A stretch of DNA of 64,000 bases, taken from the NCBI GenBank assembly GCA_023262855.1, contig JALQYQ010000062.1:1-64000 (forward strand). The letters are read 5' to 3'. Below the pieces are notes generated by a model. It was given only the letters and a program-made list of their open reading frames with translations, did not search any database and was not told the origin of the DNA. The DNA is from Crocinitomicaceae bacterium (GTDB lineage: Bacteria > Bacteroidota > Bacteroidia > Flavobacteriales_D > Crocinitomicaceae). Shown piece by piece: positions 35,496 to 44,398 of this stretch (positions are counted from its first letter, which is position 1; every line of letters begins with the position of its first letter). Made by a program: the position numbers and the translations under genes.

Positions 35496-37463
35496 TTATC
35501 GTAAGATTATTCGACCTAATTTTTCTGCAAACACCAATTTAACACGTTCGAAAGCCATTTGTTCAGCCAATAAACTCATCATTTCTTCTTCTGGAAGTTC
35601 TGGCTCTTGCAATTTTTCACGAATTTCGTTGATGCGTTTTTCAACTTTCGCTCCTTTGAAACTATAAATTGCATTCATAATTGCTTCATTCAAGCGATCG
35701 GATTCGGAACGTGTAATGATACTGTAGTGGCTGAACCAACCGGAACTCAATTCATGTTCATTTGATTCAATATCGGAAACAAAACGTACAATTTCTTGAT
35801 CTTCTAAGCGCTTGAAATAGCTCGATTGAAACAATTGTTTGTCATTCAATCCTTTGATGAAAACATCATAAATCTTTGCGCACAATGGATGCGTAAACGT
35901 CAATTCATCACGATCTAATTCGGTATGTACCAATTCGATGACGGTTGTTTCTGCTTTGTGCGCTTGACCGTTCTCATCCACTTGTTCAATTTCAATTACA
36001 CGCGTTCCATATTTTACCATGAGATTGATTAAAATCAATTCATCGTGAAGGGAAGCTTCTTGTTTGCTTGTTCCCGTTTCTGGGATGTATGGTTCAATTT
36101 GCTTTTCAACCGGTAAATCAAGAATTTCAGGTTCTTGTAACTGTTTTGCAACAACACCTTTACGCAACTTTATCAATTCACTCGAAATGATTTGCTCGCT
36201 GATATCGAATTGAGAAGCAATCTGTTGTAGATATACTTGACGCGTAATTTGATCAGGAATCAAGGCAACCGAATGCACGATTTCACGAATTAATTCCGCT
36301 CGTTTGATTGGATCCGCTTCACCATCTTTCAAAAGAATATCGGCCTTAAACGAAATGAAATCTTGCGTGTGTTCTTTGATGTAATTTTCTAATTCCGTTG
36401 TTGAAGCCTTTTTCGAGTATGAGTCAGGATCTTCCCCTTCCGGAAACAAAACCACTTTCACATTCATTCCTTCTTCAAGAATCAAATCGATTCCACGGAA
36501 AGAAGCTTTAATCCCAGCTGCATCACCATCGTACAGAATAGTAATGTTTTGGGTGTAACGGCGAATTAATTTTATTTGATCCTTCGTTAATGACGTTCCT
36601 GATGACGAAACCACATTTTGAATTCCCGCTTGAAACATGGAAATTACATCGGTGTAGCCTTCGCACAAGAAGCAATTGTCGTATTTGATTATATCACCTT
36701 TCGAAAAATGTAATCCATATAAGATTTCACTTTTGTTGTAAATGATACTTTCAGGCGAATTGAAGTATTTCGCAATTTTTTTATCGGTAATGAGTGTGCG
36801 CCCACCAAATCCTAGAACGCGTCCAGAAACACTGTGGATTGGGAACATTACTCTCCCGCGGAAGAAATCGAAGTGGCGATCATCTTTTGATTTGACCAAG
36901 CCGACTTTTTCTAAATATTCTAATTTGTAGCCTTTCTTTTGAGCGGCTTTAGTGAAATCATCGCTAACATTTAAGCAATAACCCAATTGAAATTTTTGAA
37001 TGATGTCTTTTCTGAAACCACGTTCTTCGAAATAGGAAAGTCCAACAGCGGCACCTTCTTCCGTTTCATGGAGATTGTGCATGAAATGCGTTTTCGCAAA
37101 TTCATTGATGATGTGTAAACTTTCACGTTCGGTGATTGCCGCTAATTCTTCAGCGCTTGCAGGCTCATCTTCTGGGATTTGAATTCCGTATTTATCTGCA
37201 AGCCAACGCAATGCTTCTGGATACGAAAAATGTTCTTTTTCCATTAAGAAGGTCACCACTGAACCACCTTTACTCGTTGAGAAGCATTTAAAGATTTGTT
37301 TGGCAGGAGACACCACAAATGATGGTGTTTTCTCGTCGGTAAAAGGACTTAAACCTTTTAAATTAGATCCAGCACGTTTCAAATTGACGAATTCACCAAT
37401 CACCTCCTCAATACGAGCAGTTTGCATGATGTCATCAATGATATGTGGTGGAATTTTAGACAT
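35496..37463 (-). CDS. dnaG: DNA primase
   Basis: 655 residues. Order: N-terminal CHC2-like domain (about 30-100), catalytic core (120-300), TOPRIM (260-350; LCEGYTDVISMFQAG with its Glu and ILYDGDAAGIKAS with the DxD), and C-terminal DnaB-binding helices. It makes RNA primers at the fork. The zinc-finger positions expected as C-P-F-H and C-F-x-C read S39-P-F-T42 and C60-F-S-T63, so three of the four ligands are lost. I recall similar losses in other Flavobacteria. Its ATG shares one base with the lipoprotein stop (TAATG). The operon is ispB, lipoprotein, dnaG, mscS. Confidence 0.93.
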   Translation of the reverse strand: MSKIPPHIIDDIMQTARIEEVIGEFVNLKRAGSNLKGLSPFTDEKTPSFVVSPAKQIFKCFSTSKGGSVVTFLMEKEHFSYPEALRWLADKYGIQIPEDEPASAEELAAITERESLHIINEFAKTHFMHNLHETEEGAAVGLSYFEERGFRKDIIQKFQLGYCLNVSDDFTKAAQKKGYKLEYLEKVGLVKSKDDRHFDFFRGRVMFPIHSVSGRVLGFGGRTLITDKKIAKYFNSPESIIYNKSEILYGLHFSKGDIIKYDNCFLCEGYTDVISMFQAGIQNVVSSSGTSLTKDQIKLIRRYTQNITILYDGDAAGIKASFRGIDLILEEGMNVKVVLFPEGEDPDSYSKKASTTELENYIKEHTQDFISFKADILLKDGEADPIKRAELIREIVHSVALIPDQITRQVYLQQIASQFDISEQIISSELIKLRKGVVAKQLQEPEILDLPVEKQIEPYIPETGTSKQEASLHDELILINLMVKYGTRVIEIEQVDENGQAHKAETTVIELVHTELDRDELTFTHPLCAKIYDVFIKGLNDKQLFQSSYFKRLEDQEIVRFVSDIESNEHELSSGWFSHYSIITRSESDRLNEAIMNAIYSFKGAKVEKRINEIREKLQEPELPEEEMMSLLAEQMAFERVKLVFAEKLGRIILR

Positions 37464-37870
37464 TATTCAGCTGGATAACCCCAATCTTTTTCAGATTCAA
37501 CTTTTCCTTTTGGATCGAAGGTTGTCCAAACACCAACCATTTGGTCTTTGTGGTATTCACCGCGGTAATGTACAACTCCAGAAGGGTATTTTACGACTGT
37601 AAATCCTTCGCGTGAGCCGTGTTCATATACTGTAACCGATAATTCATCTCCTGTTTCTGAGTAAAAGGTCCAAACACCATCTCGTTTTTTGTCTTTGTCC
37701 TGTCCACCTTTGTATTTCAATTGTTTTTTACCAGGATACCATTCGTAGTAAATTCCATCTTTTACTTCAACAAGCACCTCTTCTTTTACAGGTTTTGTCT
37801 CTTCTTTTGGTTCTTCACTAGCGCAGCTGACCAAAAATGCCAGCATTAAAAATGCAAGGATTTGTTTCAT
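37463..37870 (-). CDS. Lipoprotein with MORN-variant repeats
   Basis: 135 residues: signal with lipobox LVSC (Cys16: MKQILAFLMLAFLVSCASEEPK), a Lys/Glu-rich spacer, then antitoxin-like MORN-variant repeats of the form GVWTFYSETGDELSV, GFTVVKYPSGVVHYRGEYHKDQMVGVWTTFDPKGKVE. Predicted membrane-anchored; the role is unknown. It starts 10 bases after the ispB stop and its TAA overlaps the dnaG ATG by one base, so translation is coupled. Confidence 0.8.
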   Translation of the reverse strand: MKQILAFLMLAFLVSCASEEPKEETKPVKEEVLVEVKDGIYYEWYPGKKQLKYKGGQDKDKKRDGVWTFYSETGDELSVTVYEHGSREGFTVVKYPSGVVHYRGEYHKDQMVGVWTTFDPKGKVESEKDWGYPAE

Positions 37871-37880
37871 AGATGTTTAC

Positions 37881-38852
37881 TTATTTTTCGCGTAATGTTG
37901 TGTATTCCACAAGACCAATTATAGATCTTTTTGCTTCTGAATCAGGAATTTCAGCCAACATATTTAAGGCTTCTTCTTTCAATTCCATCATTTTTTTGTG
38001 TGCGTATTCAATTCCTCCGTACTGGTGAACCAATTCGATGGCACGTTGCACTTTTTTTGGATTTTCATTGTGGTTTTTCACAATGTTGATGAGTTCCTTT
38101 TTAATCTCTTTCGGTGCTGTGTTCAGCGTGTAAATCAGTGGAAGCGTCATTTTGCGTTCTCGAATGTCAATTCCTGTTGGCTTACCGATGTTTCCGGGAG
38201 TACCATAATCAAAAATATCATCTTTCACTTGAAATGCCAAACCGACCAATTCACCAAACTTGCGCATTTTCGGAGCCATGTCTTCACGGTCAACAGCAAC
38301 AGCGCCAGATTCGCAGCAAGTAGCAATCAAAGAAGCTGTTTTTTGACGAATGACATCAAAATATATTTCTTCTGTAATGTCTAGTCGTCTTGCTTTTTCG
38401 ATTTGTAATAATTCTCCTTCGCTCATTTCACGCACTGCTCGAGCGACGATTTCCAGTAAGCGGACATTGTTTTTTTCGATTGACAGCAACAAGACACGGG
38501 ACAACATGAAATCACCAACAAGAACGGCAATTTTGTTTTTCCAAAGTGCATTGACGGAGAAAAAGCCACGGCGTTCATTTGCGTCATCCACGACATCGTC
38601 GTGAACAAGCGAAGCAGTGTGCAACAATTCAACTAAGGAAGCGGCGTCGTAGGCTTTGTCATTCATTTCACCCAACATTTTCGCAGTAAGGAAAATGAAC
38701 ATTGGACGCATTTGTTTGCCTTTTCGGCGAATGATGTAGTGCGTGATTTTATCGAGTAGGGGAACTTTCGATTTCATACTTTGACGAAAACGTACTTCGA
38801 ATTCGTTCATTTCTGAATCGATTGGCGCCATTATCTCCTTTACACTCAACAT
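37881..38852 (-). CDS. ispB: Polyprenyl diphosphate synthase
   Basis: 323 residues. Aspartate-rich motifs: HDDVVDDANERRG (about D85-D90) and KDDIFDYGTPGNIGKPTG; both bind Mg-diphosphate. All-helical isoprenyl synthase fold. Product chain length, probably an octaprenyl- or heptaprenyl-type for menaquinone, is inferred from family and not from the sequence. The MLSVKEIMAPIDSEM start at 38852 is only 4 bases after a -7-like TATATTTG, so the transcript may be nearly leaderless. First gene of ispB-lipoprotein-dnaG-mscS. Confidence 0.9.
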   Translation of the reverse strand: MLSVKEIMAPIDSEMNEFEVRFRQSMKSKVPLLDKITHYIIRRKGKQMRPMFIFLTAKMLGEMNDKAYDAASLVELLHTASLVHDDVVDDANERRGFFSVNALWKNKIAVLVGDFMLSRVLLLSIEKNNVRLLEIVARAVREMSEGELLQIEKARRLDITEEIYFDVIRQKTASLIATCCESGAVAVDREDMAPKMRKFGELVGLAFQVKDDIFDYGTPGNIGKPTGIDIRERKMTLPLIYTLNTAPKEIKKELINIVKNHNENPKKVQRAIELVHQYGGIEYAHKKMMELKEEALNMLAEIPDSEAKRSIIGLVEYTTLREK

Positions 38853-38856
38853 GACA

Positions 38857-38864
38857 CAAATATA
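38857..38864 (-). promoter_or_regulatory. Candidate -7 element of the ispB-dnaG operon (TATATTTG)
   Basis: An exact TAnnTTTG match on the minus strand, 4 bases before the ispB ATG, implying a leaderless or almost leaderless mRNA if used. No TTG at the right -33 distance. Confidence 0.4.
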
Positions 38865-38910
38865 CGAGATAGATTACTTTTTTCGCTAATTAAAACGTGT
38901 TAATTGCAAT

Positions 38911-39990
38911 TTATTTTGCCTTTAAAACGCGTTCCTCTTTTAAAATCGCTTTGTTCTTATTAGCCAACTGTCCACATGCGGCGTCAATGTCCTTTCCACG
39001 GCTTCTGCGTACATTTACAACCAAGTTTTTGGATTCCAAATAAGCGGCGAAACTGTCAACATTGGCGCGGTCAGCTTGTTGGAATTCACTGTCATCAATT
39101 GGGTTGTATTCGATGATGTTGATTTTGCACGGAACGCATTTCGCAAATTCAGCCAATTCTTGTGCATCCTCGATTTTATCATTGAAATCTTTGAAAATGA
39201 TGTATTCAAAGGTTACTCGCGAGTCTGTTTTTTGGTGGAAATAACGCAAGGCATCGGCTAGTTCTGCCAAGTTGTTCGAATCATTGATTTCCATGATGTG
39301 GCTTCGTTTCTTGTCATTGGCAGCATGCAAGGAAAGCGCAAGATTGAATTTCACTTCATCATCGCCCAATTTGCGGATCATTTTTGCAATTCCAGCAGTG
39401 GAAACAGTAATGCGTTTTGGTGACATTCCCAATCCATCTTCCGAAGTAATCATTTCAATCGAACGCAGCACATTTTTGTAGTTCAACAAGGGTTCACCCA
39501 TTCCCATGTAAACAATGTTTGTTAATGGCGTTTTGTAGCGGTTTTCGGCTTGATCTTTCAAATAAACGACTTGATCCACAATTTCTCCAGCTGTTAAATT
39601 TCGCATCAGCTTTAAGCGGCCAGTTGCACAAAACGTACACGCCAAACTGCATCCAACTTGAGAAGAAATACATGCTGTCGTGCGAGAACTTGTTGGAATT
39701 AATACACCTTCAACTACTTTGTTTTCTTCAACTGAAAAGGCACATTTAATTGTTTTGTCTGAACTGATTTGTTGATCGTCTAATTTAATGTGATCAATGA
39801 AATAATGCTCCTCTAATTTTGCACGAAGTTCTTTGCCGAGATTGGTCATTTCTTCGAATGATGCCGCATTTTTCTTCCAAAGCCATTCATAAACTTGTTT
39901 CGAGCGAAAGGATTTTTCACCCAAGACTTCCATCGAGGCTTTAAGTTCCTCAAAGGAAAAATTACGAATATTTACTTTGTTTTGACTCAT
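38911..39990 (-). CDS. rlmN: 23S rRNA (adenine-2503-C2)-methyltransferase
   Basis: 359 residues, a radical SAM enzyme that methylates A2503 of 23S rRNA and usually A37 of some tRNAs. The cluster motif CxxxCxxC is C114-C118-C121 (GCSLACTFCATG). Also seen: YMGMGEPLLNYKNV, a conserved methyl-carrier cysteine near the C-terminus (RGKDIDAACGQL) and SLHAANDKKRSHI. Length is normal. Own promoter at 39998-40005; the ispB gene lies 58 bases after its stop. Confidence 0.95.
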   Translation of the reverse strand: MSQNKVNIRNFSFEELKASMEVLGEKSFRSKQVYEWLWKKNAASFEEMTNLGKELRAKLEEHYFIDHIKLDDQQISSDKTIKCAFSVEENKVVEGVLIPTSSRTTACISSQVGCSLACTFCATGRLKLMRNLTAGEIVDQVVYLKDQAENRYKTPLTNIVYMGMGEPLLNYKNVLRSIEMITSEDGLGMSPKRITVSTAGIAKMIRKLGDDEVKFNLALSLHAANDKKRSHIMEINDSNNLAELADALRYFHQKTDSRVTFEYIIFKDFNDKIEDAQELAEFAKCVPCKINIIEYNPIDDSEFQQADRANVDSFAAYLESKNLVVNVRRSRGKDIDAACGQLANKNKAILKEERVLKAK

Positions 39991-39997
39991 TGAAGTG

Positions 39998-40005
39998 CAA
40001 AGGTA
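39998..40005 (-). promoter_or_regulatory. Candidate -7 element of rlmN (TACCTTTG)
   Basis: An exact TAnnTTTG match 7 bases before the rlmN ATG (39990) on the minus strand. It would give a very short leader. No clear -33 TTG. Confidence 0.45.
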
Positions 40006-40036
40006 AAGAATTACGGGCGAATAATCTTGTTTGAAA

Positions 40037-40768
40037 TTAGATGATGCGCAAATCCTTTTTGGAGATGAAGACTTTTCTGCCTTCTACTAATTCCACTTCA
40101 ACGCGGTTTTCCTTTTCAGAAATGATGCGCACTTTAGCTCCTTCGTTCACTGCGAAATCGGCAGTTGTGGTTTTTTCCGTTGTGAAGCAAGGACTTGATT
40201 TCGTAATAATGACGCCATAATCTCGGTTTGCGGGGTAATTAGCCGTGCTTGTAGCTGCAATTAAGCAAGCAATGAATACGACTGATTCGCCAAGAAGAGC
40301 CATCACGTGAAAGCGTTTCCAAGGGGTGTTTTTGTTTCTCAATAAGGAAAATAGGGCGTAAGCAATTAAGCAACTTACTAAAAAAGCCAAAACTGCCCAT
40401 GTTGTTGATCCAATGCTGTAAATCATGCGCTGTAAACCACTAATGCTTGGTTGCCATGCATTGCCATTTGTAAGTTCGCGGTAACACAACTCAATGTTAA
40501 CTGGAGCTTCACTGTTTTTAGGATTCAACTTGATTGCCGATTCATAGGCCCATATCGCTTTGCCAAATTCGTGGTTTTTGTAATAGGCGTTGCCTAAGTT
40601 ATAAAAAGCAGCGCTGTTTAGAGGTTGTTCGACAATGACTTCTTCAAATTCATGAATTGCTTGTTTGAAGTTTTTTGCCTCCGCAGCTTTTAAACCATCA
40701 TCAAATGAAGAAGCGAGAACAAGCGATTTACTGCCCAAAATTGCTAGTATCAATAGCCACTTTTTCAT
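40037..40768 (-). CDS. batE: BatE-like protein: TPR, membrane helices and SH3-like end
   Basis: 243 residues with a signal peptide (to about 19). Two or three TPR motifs (NFKQAIHEFEEVIVEQPLNSAAFYNLGNAYYKNHEFGKAIWAYESAIKLNPKN) are followed by two transmembrane helices (about 128-150 and 160-180) and a C-terminal SH3-like domain (AVNEGAKVRIISEKENRVEVELVEGRKVFISKKDLRII). This is the BatE arrangement of the Bacteroides aerotolerance cluster. It overlaps batD by four bases (ATGA). Last gene of the operon. Confidence 0.85.
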   Translation of the reverse strand: MKKWLLILAILGSKSLVLASSFDDGLKAAEAKNFKQAIHEFEEVIVEQPLNSAAFYNLGNAYYKNHEFGKAIWAYESAIKLNPKNSEAPVNIELCYRELTNGNAWQPSISGLQRMIYSIGSTTWAVLAFLVSCLIAYALFSLLRNKNTPWKRFHVMALLGESVVFIACLIAATSTANYPANRDYGVIITKSSPCFTTEKTTTADFAVNEGAKVRIISEKENRVEVELVEGRKVFISKKDLRII

Positions 40769-42486
40769 GCGTTCAAAATTGATTGTGAGATTTGTTTTGC
40801 TGAAACAATCATGGCATCGCGATTTTCAGAACTACTTCCAAAACCGTAACGCGCCTCTTCACATGCGGTAAATAATTGTTGCAAAGCGTTGATTTTTGAA
40901 GCGTCAACGTTTTGTTGTTTCAGTTCTTCGATGATTGTCGATTTACTCAGTATCAAACTATCGTCGTTGCGCAAGTACAAAGCCATTGAACGTTGCAATC
41001 CTTTTTCAATCAACCCGTAATAATTTGCGTAATCTTGATTGCTTAAGGCTGTTTCTGCTTCACTAAACAGGTTTTGAATTCCTACTTTTGCTTGTTGCTT
41101 TTCTTGTTTTTGAACGACATGGATTTCATTTTCCTCGCGTTTACGCCAGAAAAGGCCTAAGAAAATTCCACACAAAATTGGTAAGGTAACAACTGGCCAA
41201 AAAAGTAACGAATGCACAAACGAATCGTGTTCGGTTGAGATTTCATCTCCATTTTTAAACGGAAAAATGTCTTGTCCTTTGCTTTCAACAAGTGTGGTTG
41301 TAGCCTTGTCAGAGATTTTGAAACCAGCATTTTTAGACACAGAAAGTTTTGTTTCTTCGGAGCTGATTTGCACATATTTTTCCTTGATTGGATCAAAGTA
41401 AGAAAGCGTGGTTGCGGGAAACGTTAAGTCACCAAATTTCGTTACTTGAATGTTGTATTCATAGGTTATTTTTCCTTCAGCTCCGCGACTTCCGAATGAG
41501 ATGTCTTCTTTTACAATCGGATCTCCATAAATGACAAAACCTTTTGGAAGGTTCAATTTTGGTTCGCTGATGTTTTGCAAATTTCCATAGCCTTCCACTT
41601 CCACAATTAAGGTAATTACATCGCCTTGCTTCAGTGTTTTTCTGTCAATGGAACTTTTCATGGTGAAGGAACCAACGCCTCCGATGAAATCACTTGGTGC
41701 ATTTGCAGGCAAGGGTTTTACCTCGATTGCGGTGCTTGAAGATGTAATTGGAACGCCTTCAATTCCACGACGCAACATTAGTTTGAAGGGTTCAATGGTA
41801 AACTTTCCTGTACCAATCGGGAAGATGACTTTTTTATCGTGCTCGAAGGCATAATAAGAGGTGCGTTTGATTTTTTCTTCTCTTACTGTAATGCGAGAAC
41901 TTGTAGTAATATCGTGTTTGTCGAGTGCGCCATCTAACTTGTATTCTTGGTAATCTTCCAAGTGTGAAGGATCGAATATGGAATAGACTTTCGCGTTTAA
42001 AATCAAGGGTTCACCTTCGTAAATAACGGATTTCGATTTTTCGATGATTCCGAAAGCTGGTTGGCGCAACTGTTTAGCCGTGATTTCATTTCCATTTGTA
42101 ATAGGTGCCGTGTTTTCTTTGCGAATGGTCACCGTAACAGTGTTCGATCTGTACACCTTGTTGCCTTTTTTTACATATGCTGGTCCGAACTTAAACGTTC
42201 CTGCCTTTGGCATTGCACCATTTTGTGATAAATAGAAGTAATTGATGACTTTTCCAGTATTGTAATCAATTTCTTGGTTCATTCCGTTCATGATTTCGTA
42301 ACCATGCACAAAACCACTCGGTAAATCCACGTCAATTTCTCCTTGTACGTTTGCGCGTACTGTAATGGTCAGCATTTCGCCTACTTCCGCTTCTTTTGGT
42401 TCAACCTCTAAAATAACAATCGGTTTTTGCCCGAAGGAGCAAAGCGCAACGAATAAAAATACACTATGTATAATTAGCTGTCTCAT
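40765..42486 (-). CDS. batD: BatD-type protein (oxygen tolerance)
   Basis: About 573 residues from MRQLIIHSVFLFVALCSFG (signal peptide); the frame extends two codons further, but the ATG at 42486 shares the A of the preceding TAA (TAATG). Tandem beta-sandwich (immunoglobulin-like) repeats such as IVILEVEPKEAEVGEMLTITVRANVQGEIDV and KTLKQGDVITLIVEVEGYGNLQNISEPKLNLPKGF, then one transmembrane helix (about 425-445) and a cytosolic helical tail (460-573). Periplasmic scaffold of the Bat system. It overlaps batE by 4 bases. Confidence 0.88.
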   Translation of the reverse strand: MRQLIIHSVFLFVALCSFGQKPIVILEVEPKEAEVGEMLTITVRANVQGEIDVDLPSGFVHGYEIMNGMNQEIDYNTGKVINYFYLSQNGAMPKAGTFKFGPAYVKKGNKVYRSNTVTVTIRKENTAPITNGNEITAKQLRQPAFGIIEKSKSVIYEGEPLILNAKVYSIFDPSHLEDYQEYKLDGALDKHDITTSSRITVREEKIKRTSYYAFEHDKKVIFPIGTGKFTIEPFKLMLRRGIEGVPITSSSTAIEVKPLPANAPSDFIGGVGSFTMKSSIDRKTLKQGDVITLIVEVEGYGNLQNISEPKLNLPKGFVIYGDPIVKEDISFGSRGAEGKITYEYNIQVTKFGDLTFPATTLSYFDPIKEKYVQISSEETKLSVSKNAGFKISDKATTTLVESKGQDIFPFKNGDEISTEHDSFVHSLLFWPVVTLPILCGIFLGLFWRKREENEIHVVQKQEKQQAKVGIQNLFSEAETALSNQDYANYYGLIEKGLQRSMALYLRNDDSLILSKSTIIEELKQQNVDASKINALQQLFTACEEARYGFGSSSENRDAMIVSAKQISQSILNA

Positions 42487-43247
42487 TACCAATCTTTGCC
42501 TGAAGTTGTTGAACTTGCACCGGAGCCATTGCCATTCATTTTGCGTTTTGTGGCTGCTTCGGCTTTCATTAAATTATCTAACATGCGTTCAACCGTTTTG
42601 TTTGGCAGTTTGGATTGATTGCCATTTCCAGGTTGTTCGTTACCACCTCCTTTTGAGGATTGTCCTTGTGACTGTTGCTTTTGTTTTTTTTGTCCTTGAC
42701 CACCAGCAGATTGGTTGTTTTGTTGGTTTTGATTGTTTTTGTTATTCTGGTTGTTCTGTTTGTTTTGATTCTTCTGATTTTGTTGGTTCTGCTGATTGTT
42801 GTCTTTTTGATTTTTTTGTTGCTCATCCTTCAAACGACGAATTGCTTCTGACAGGTTGTAACGTGTTTGTTCATCGTTCGGATTGTTGCGCAGCGCTTCT
42901 TTGTAGGCGTCAATTGCGCCATTGTAATCTTTCGATTTTAAGCGGCTATTACCCATGTTGTGGTAAGACTTCGCTTTCGACAAGGCATCTTTTTTAGACG
43001 CGGCACTTTGTTGGTAGATTCTCTCTGCTTTTTCGAACTCACGTGCTTTGTATGCCGATTGCCCCATCTCGTCGGATAGGTCGACCTCGGACGGCGCTTT
43101 TTTCTGTGCTGCTTGGTAGTATTTTAATGCTTTGGTATATTCCTGTTTTTTGTAAGCATCACGTGCAACTTTTAAGGAATCACGCCATTCTTGTGAGAAG
43201 GCTGTGCAACTCACTAAAAGAACTAATATGACTACTAACTGTTTCAT
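42486..43247 (-). CDS. batC: BatC-type TPR protein with Gln/Asn-rich region
   Basis: 253 residues, signal peptide to about 19. Three TPR units (residues 20-140: AYKKQEYTKALKYYQAAQKKAPSEVDL, KSYHNMGNSRLKSKDYNGAIDAYKEALRNNPND) precede a low-complexity Gln/Asn/Lys-rich stretch (about residues 140-185, then a Gly/Ser/Gln-rich part to 215) and a short conserved C-terminus (KTVERMLDNLMKAEAATKRKMNGNG). BatC is part of the Bat complex; a flexible linker function for the Q/N tract is inferred. Starts with a 4-base ATGA overlap with batB and ends TAATG into batD. Confidence 0.85.
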   Translation of the reverse strand: MKQLVVILVLLVSCTAFSQEWRDSLKVARDAYKKQEYTKALKYYQAAQKKAPSEVDLSDEMGQSAYKAREFEKAERIYQQSAASKKDALSKAKSYHNMGNSRLKSKDYNGAIDAYKEALRNNPNDEQTRYNLSEAIRRLKDEQQKNQKDNNQQNQQNQKNQNKQNNQNNKNNQNQQNNQSAGGQGQKKQKQQSQGQSSKGGGNEQPGNGNQSKLPNKTVERMLDNLMKAEAATKRKMNGNGSGASSTTSGKDW

Positions 43248-44398
43248 TGTTCTACTTTTTTAAACTGTTTTGGAAGCTTCGTCCAGATTAAAAACAAACA
43301 CCATAAAATCAACGATGCAAATAACGGAATTTGATAGCGATTCTCCTGCACATCAAACTCTAAATCTTGCACCTCGGCACGCTTCATTTGGTTAATTTGT
43401 GTTAATAATTCCGATAAATCTGGAAATTCGTCTGCACTGAGCGTTGCAAAGCCTCCAGCTTTGGCTGCAATGGTTTTTATAAAATCCGGATTGACACGCG
43501 AAATAACCGTTCTTCCAGTTGCTGTTGTTTTGTTCCCTAATTCGGGTCTCAGCGGATCGATTGGCACTGGACCGCCTTGTGTTGTTCCGATGCCCAAGAT
43601 GCTTAGCTGTATTTTGTTTTCTTTCAGTTTTTGAAGGATTTCATTTGGATTGCTTTCGTGATTTTCTCCATCGGTTACAAGGATGATTCCTTTTGTGGTT
43701 TTTGCTTCTGAAAACATGTCGCTTGAAACTGTTAAGGCTTCAGAAATGTTGGTTCCTTGATTGGAAACCATGTTTGTTTCTATTTCAGAAATGAACATTT
43801 TCGCGGCAGCATAATCGCCTGTTAAAGGCAATTGTACAAAAGCTCCACCTGCAAAAACACTGATTCCAATTTTTTCTCCATGCAATTTGTTGACCAATTC
43901 ATTCAAGGCTCTTTTCGCTATTTCCAAACGTGTCATATCGGAGGAAATGTCTTTTGTATTCATTGAATTGGACACGTCTAAACACACTACCAACTCCAGG
44001 CTTTCAGTCGTTCCTTTCACTTTTTTTGTTCCAAATACGGGTTGCGCCATTGCAAAAATCAAGAGTACAATCGCGTTGCGGAAAAAGAAGAAGGTCAGGA
44101 AACTGTTGAAGGAGGAAACGGGTTGAAGAATGAATTTCCGGACAGTTGGATGTGCGGCATCAGCAAAGCGATTGAGGTTGGAGATGTTGAATAAATACAC
44201 GCCAATTATTGGAACTAAAAATACCAATAACCAGAATTGCCCTGGGAATTTAAACCCAATTTGTTGACCTGTGGCAGAAGGGTCGAGGTAACCGATTAAG
44301 AACAGTACGACACCAGACAAGGACCAGAAAATGGCCTCCCAAATGATGACCCCAGCCAAAATCAACTTAATGCGGTATGTATAGCTCAGGTTATTCAT
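43244..44398 (-). CDS. batB: BatB: vWA-domain membrane protein
   Basis: 384 residues. Transmembrane helices near the N-terminus (about 15-38 and 52-70), one near 105-120, the vWA domain (about 130-330) with MIDAS motif DVSNS (LELVVCLDVSNSMNTKDI), then a helix and a final transmembrane segment (355-372). Most likely displayed in the periplasm for metal-dependent binding of partners. It overlaps batA by eight bases and batC by four. The wide 5' and 3' overlaps show a translationally coupled operon. Confidence 0.9.
   Translation of the reverse strand: MNNLSYTYRIKLILAGVIIWEAIFWSLSGVVLFLIGYLDPSATGQQIGFKFPGQFWLLVFLVPIIGVYLFNISNLNRFADAAHPTVRKFILQPVSSFNSFLTFFFFRNAIVLLIFAMAQPVFGTKKVKGTTESLELVVCLDVSNSMNTKDISSDMTRLEIAKRALNELVNKLHGEKIGISVFAGGAFVQLPLTGDYAAAKMFISEIETNMVSNQGTNISEALTVSSDMFSEAKTTKGIILVTDGENHESNPNEILQKLKENKIQLSILGIGTTQGGPVPIDPLRPELGNKTTATGRTVISRVNPDFIKTIAAKAGGFATLSADEFPDLSELLTQINQMKRAEVQDLEFDVQENRYQIPLFASLILWCLFLIWTKLPKQFKKVEQ

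Noticed and set aside
42578-42826. Frame rich in Asn/Thr/Lys opposite or within batC
   Set aside because: It is the shifted frame of the Q/N-rich tract of batC.
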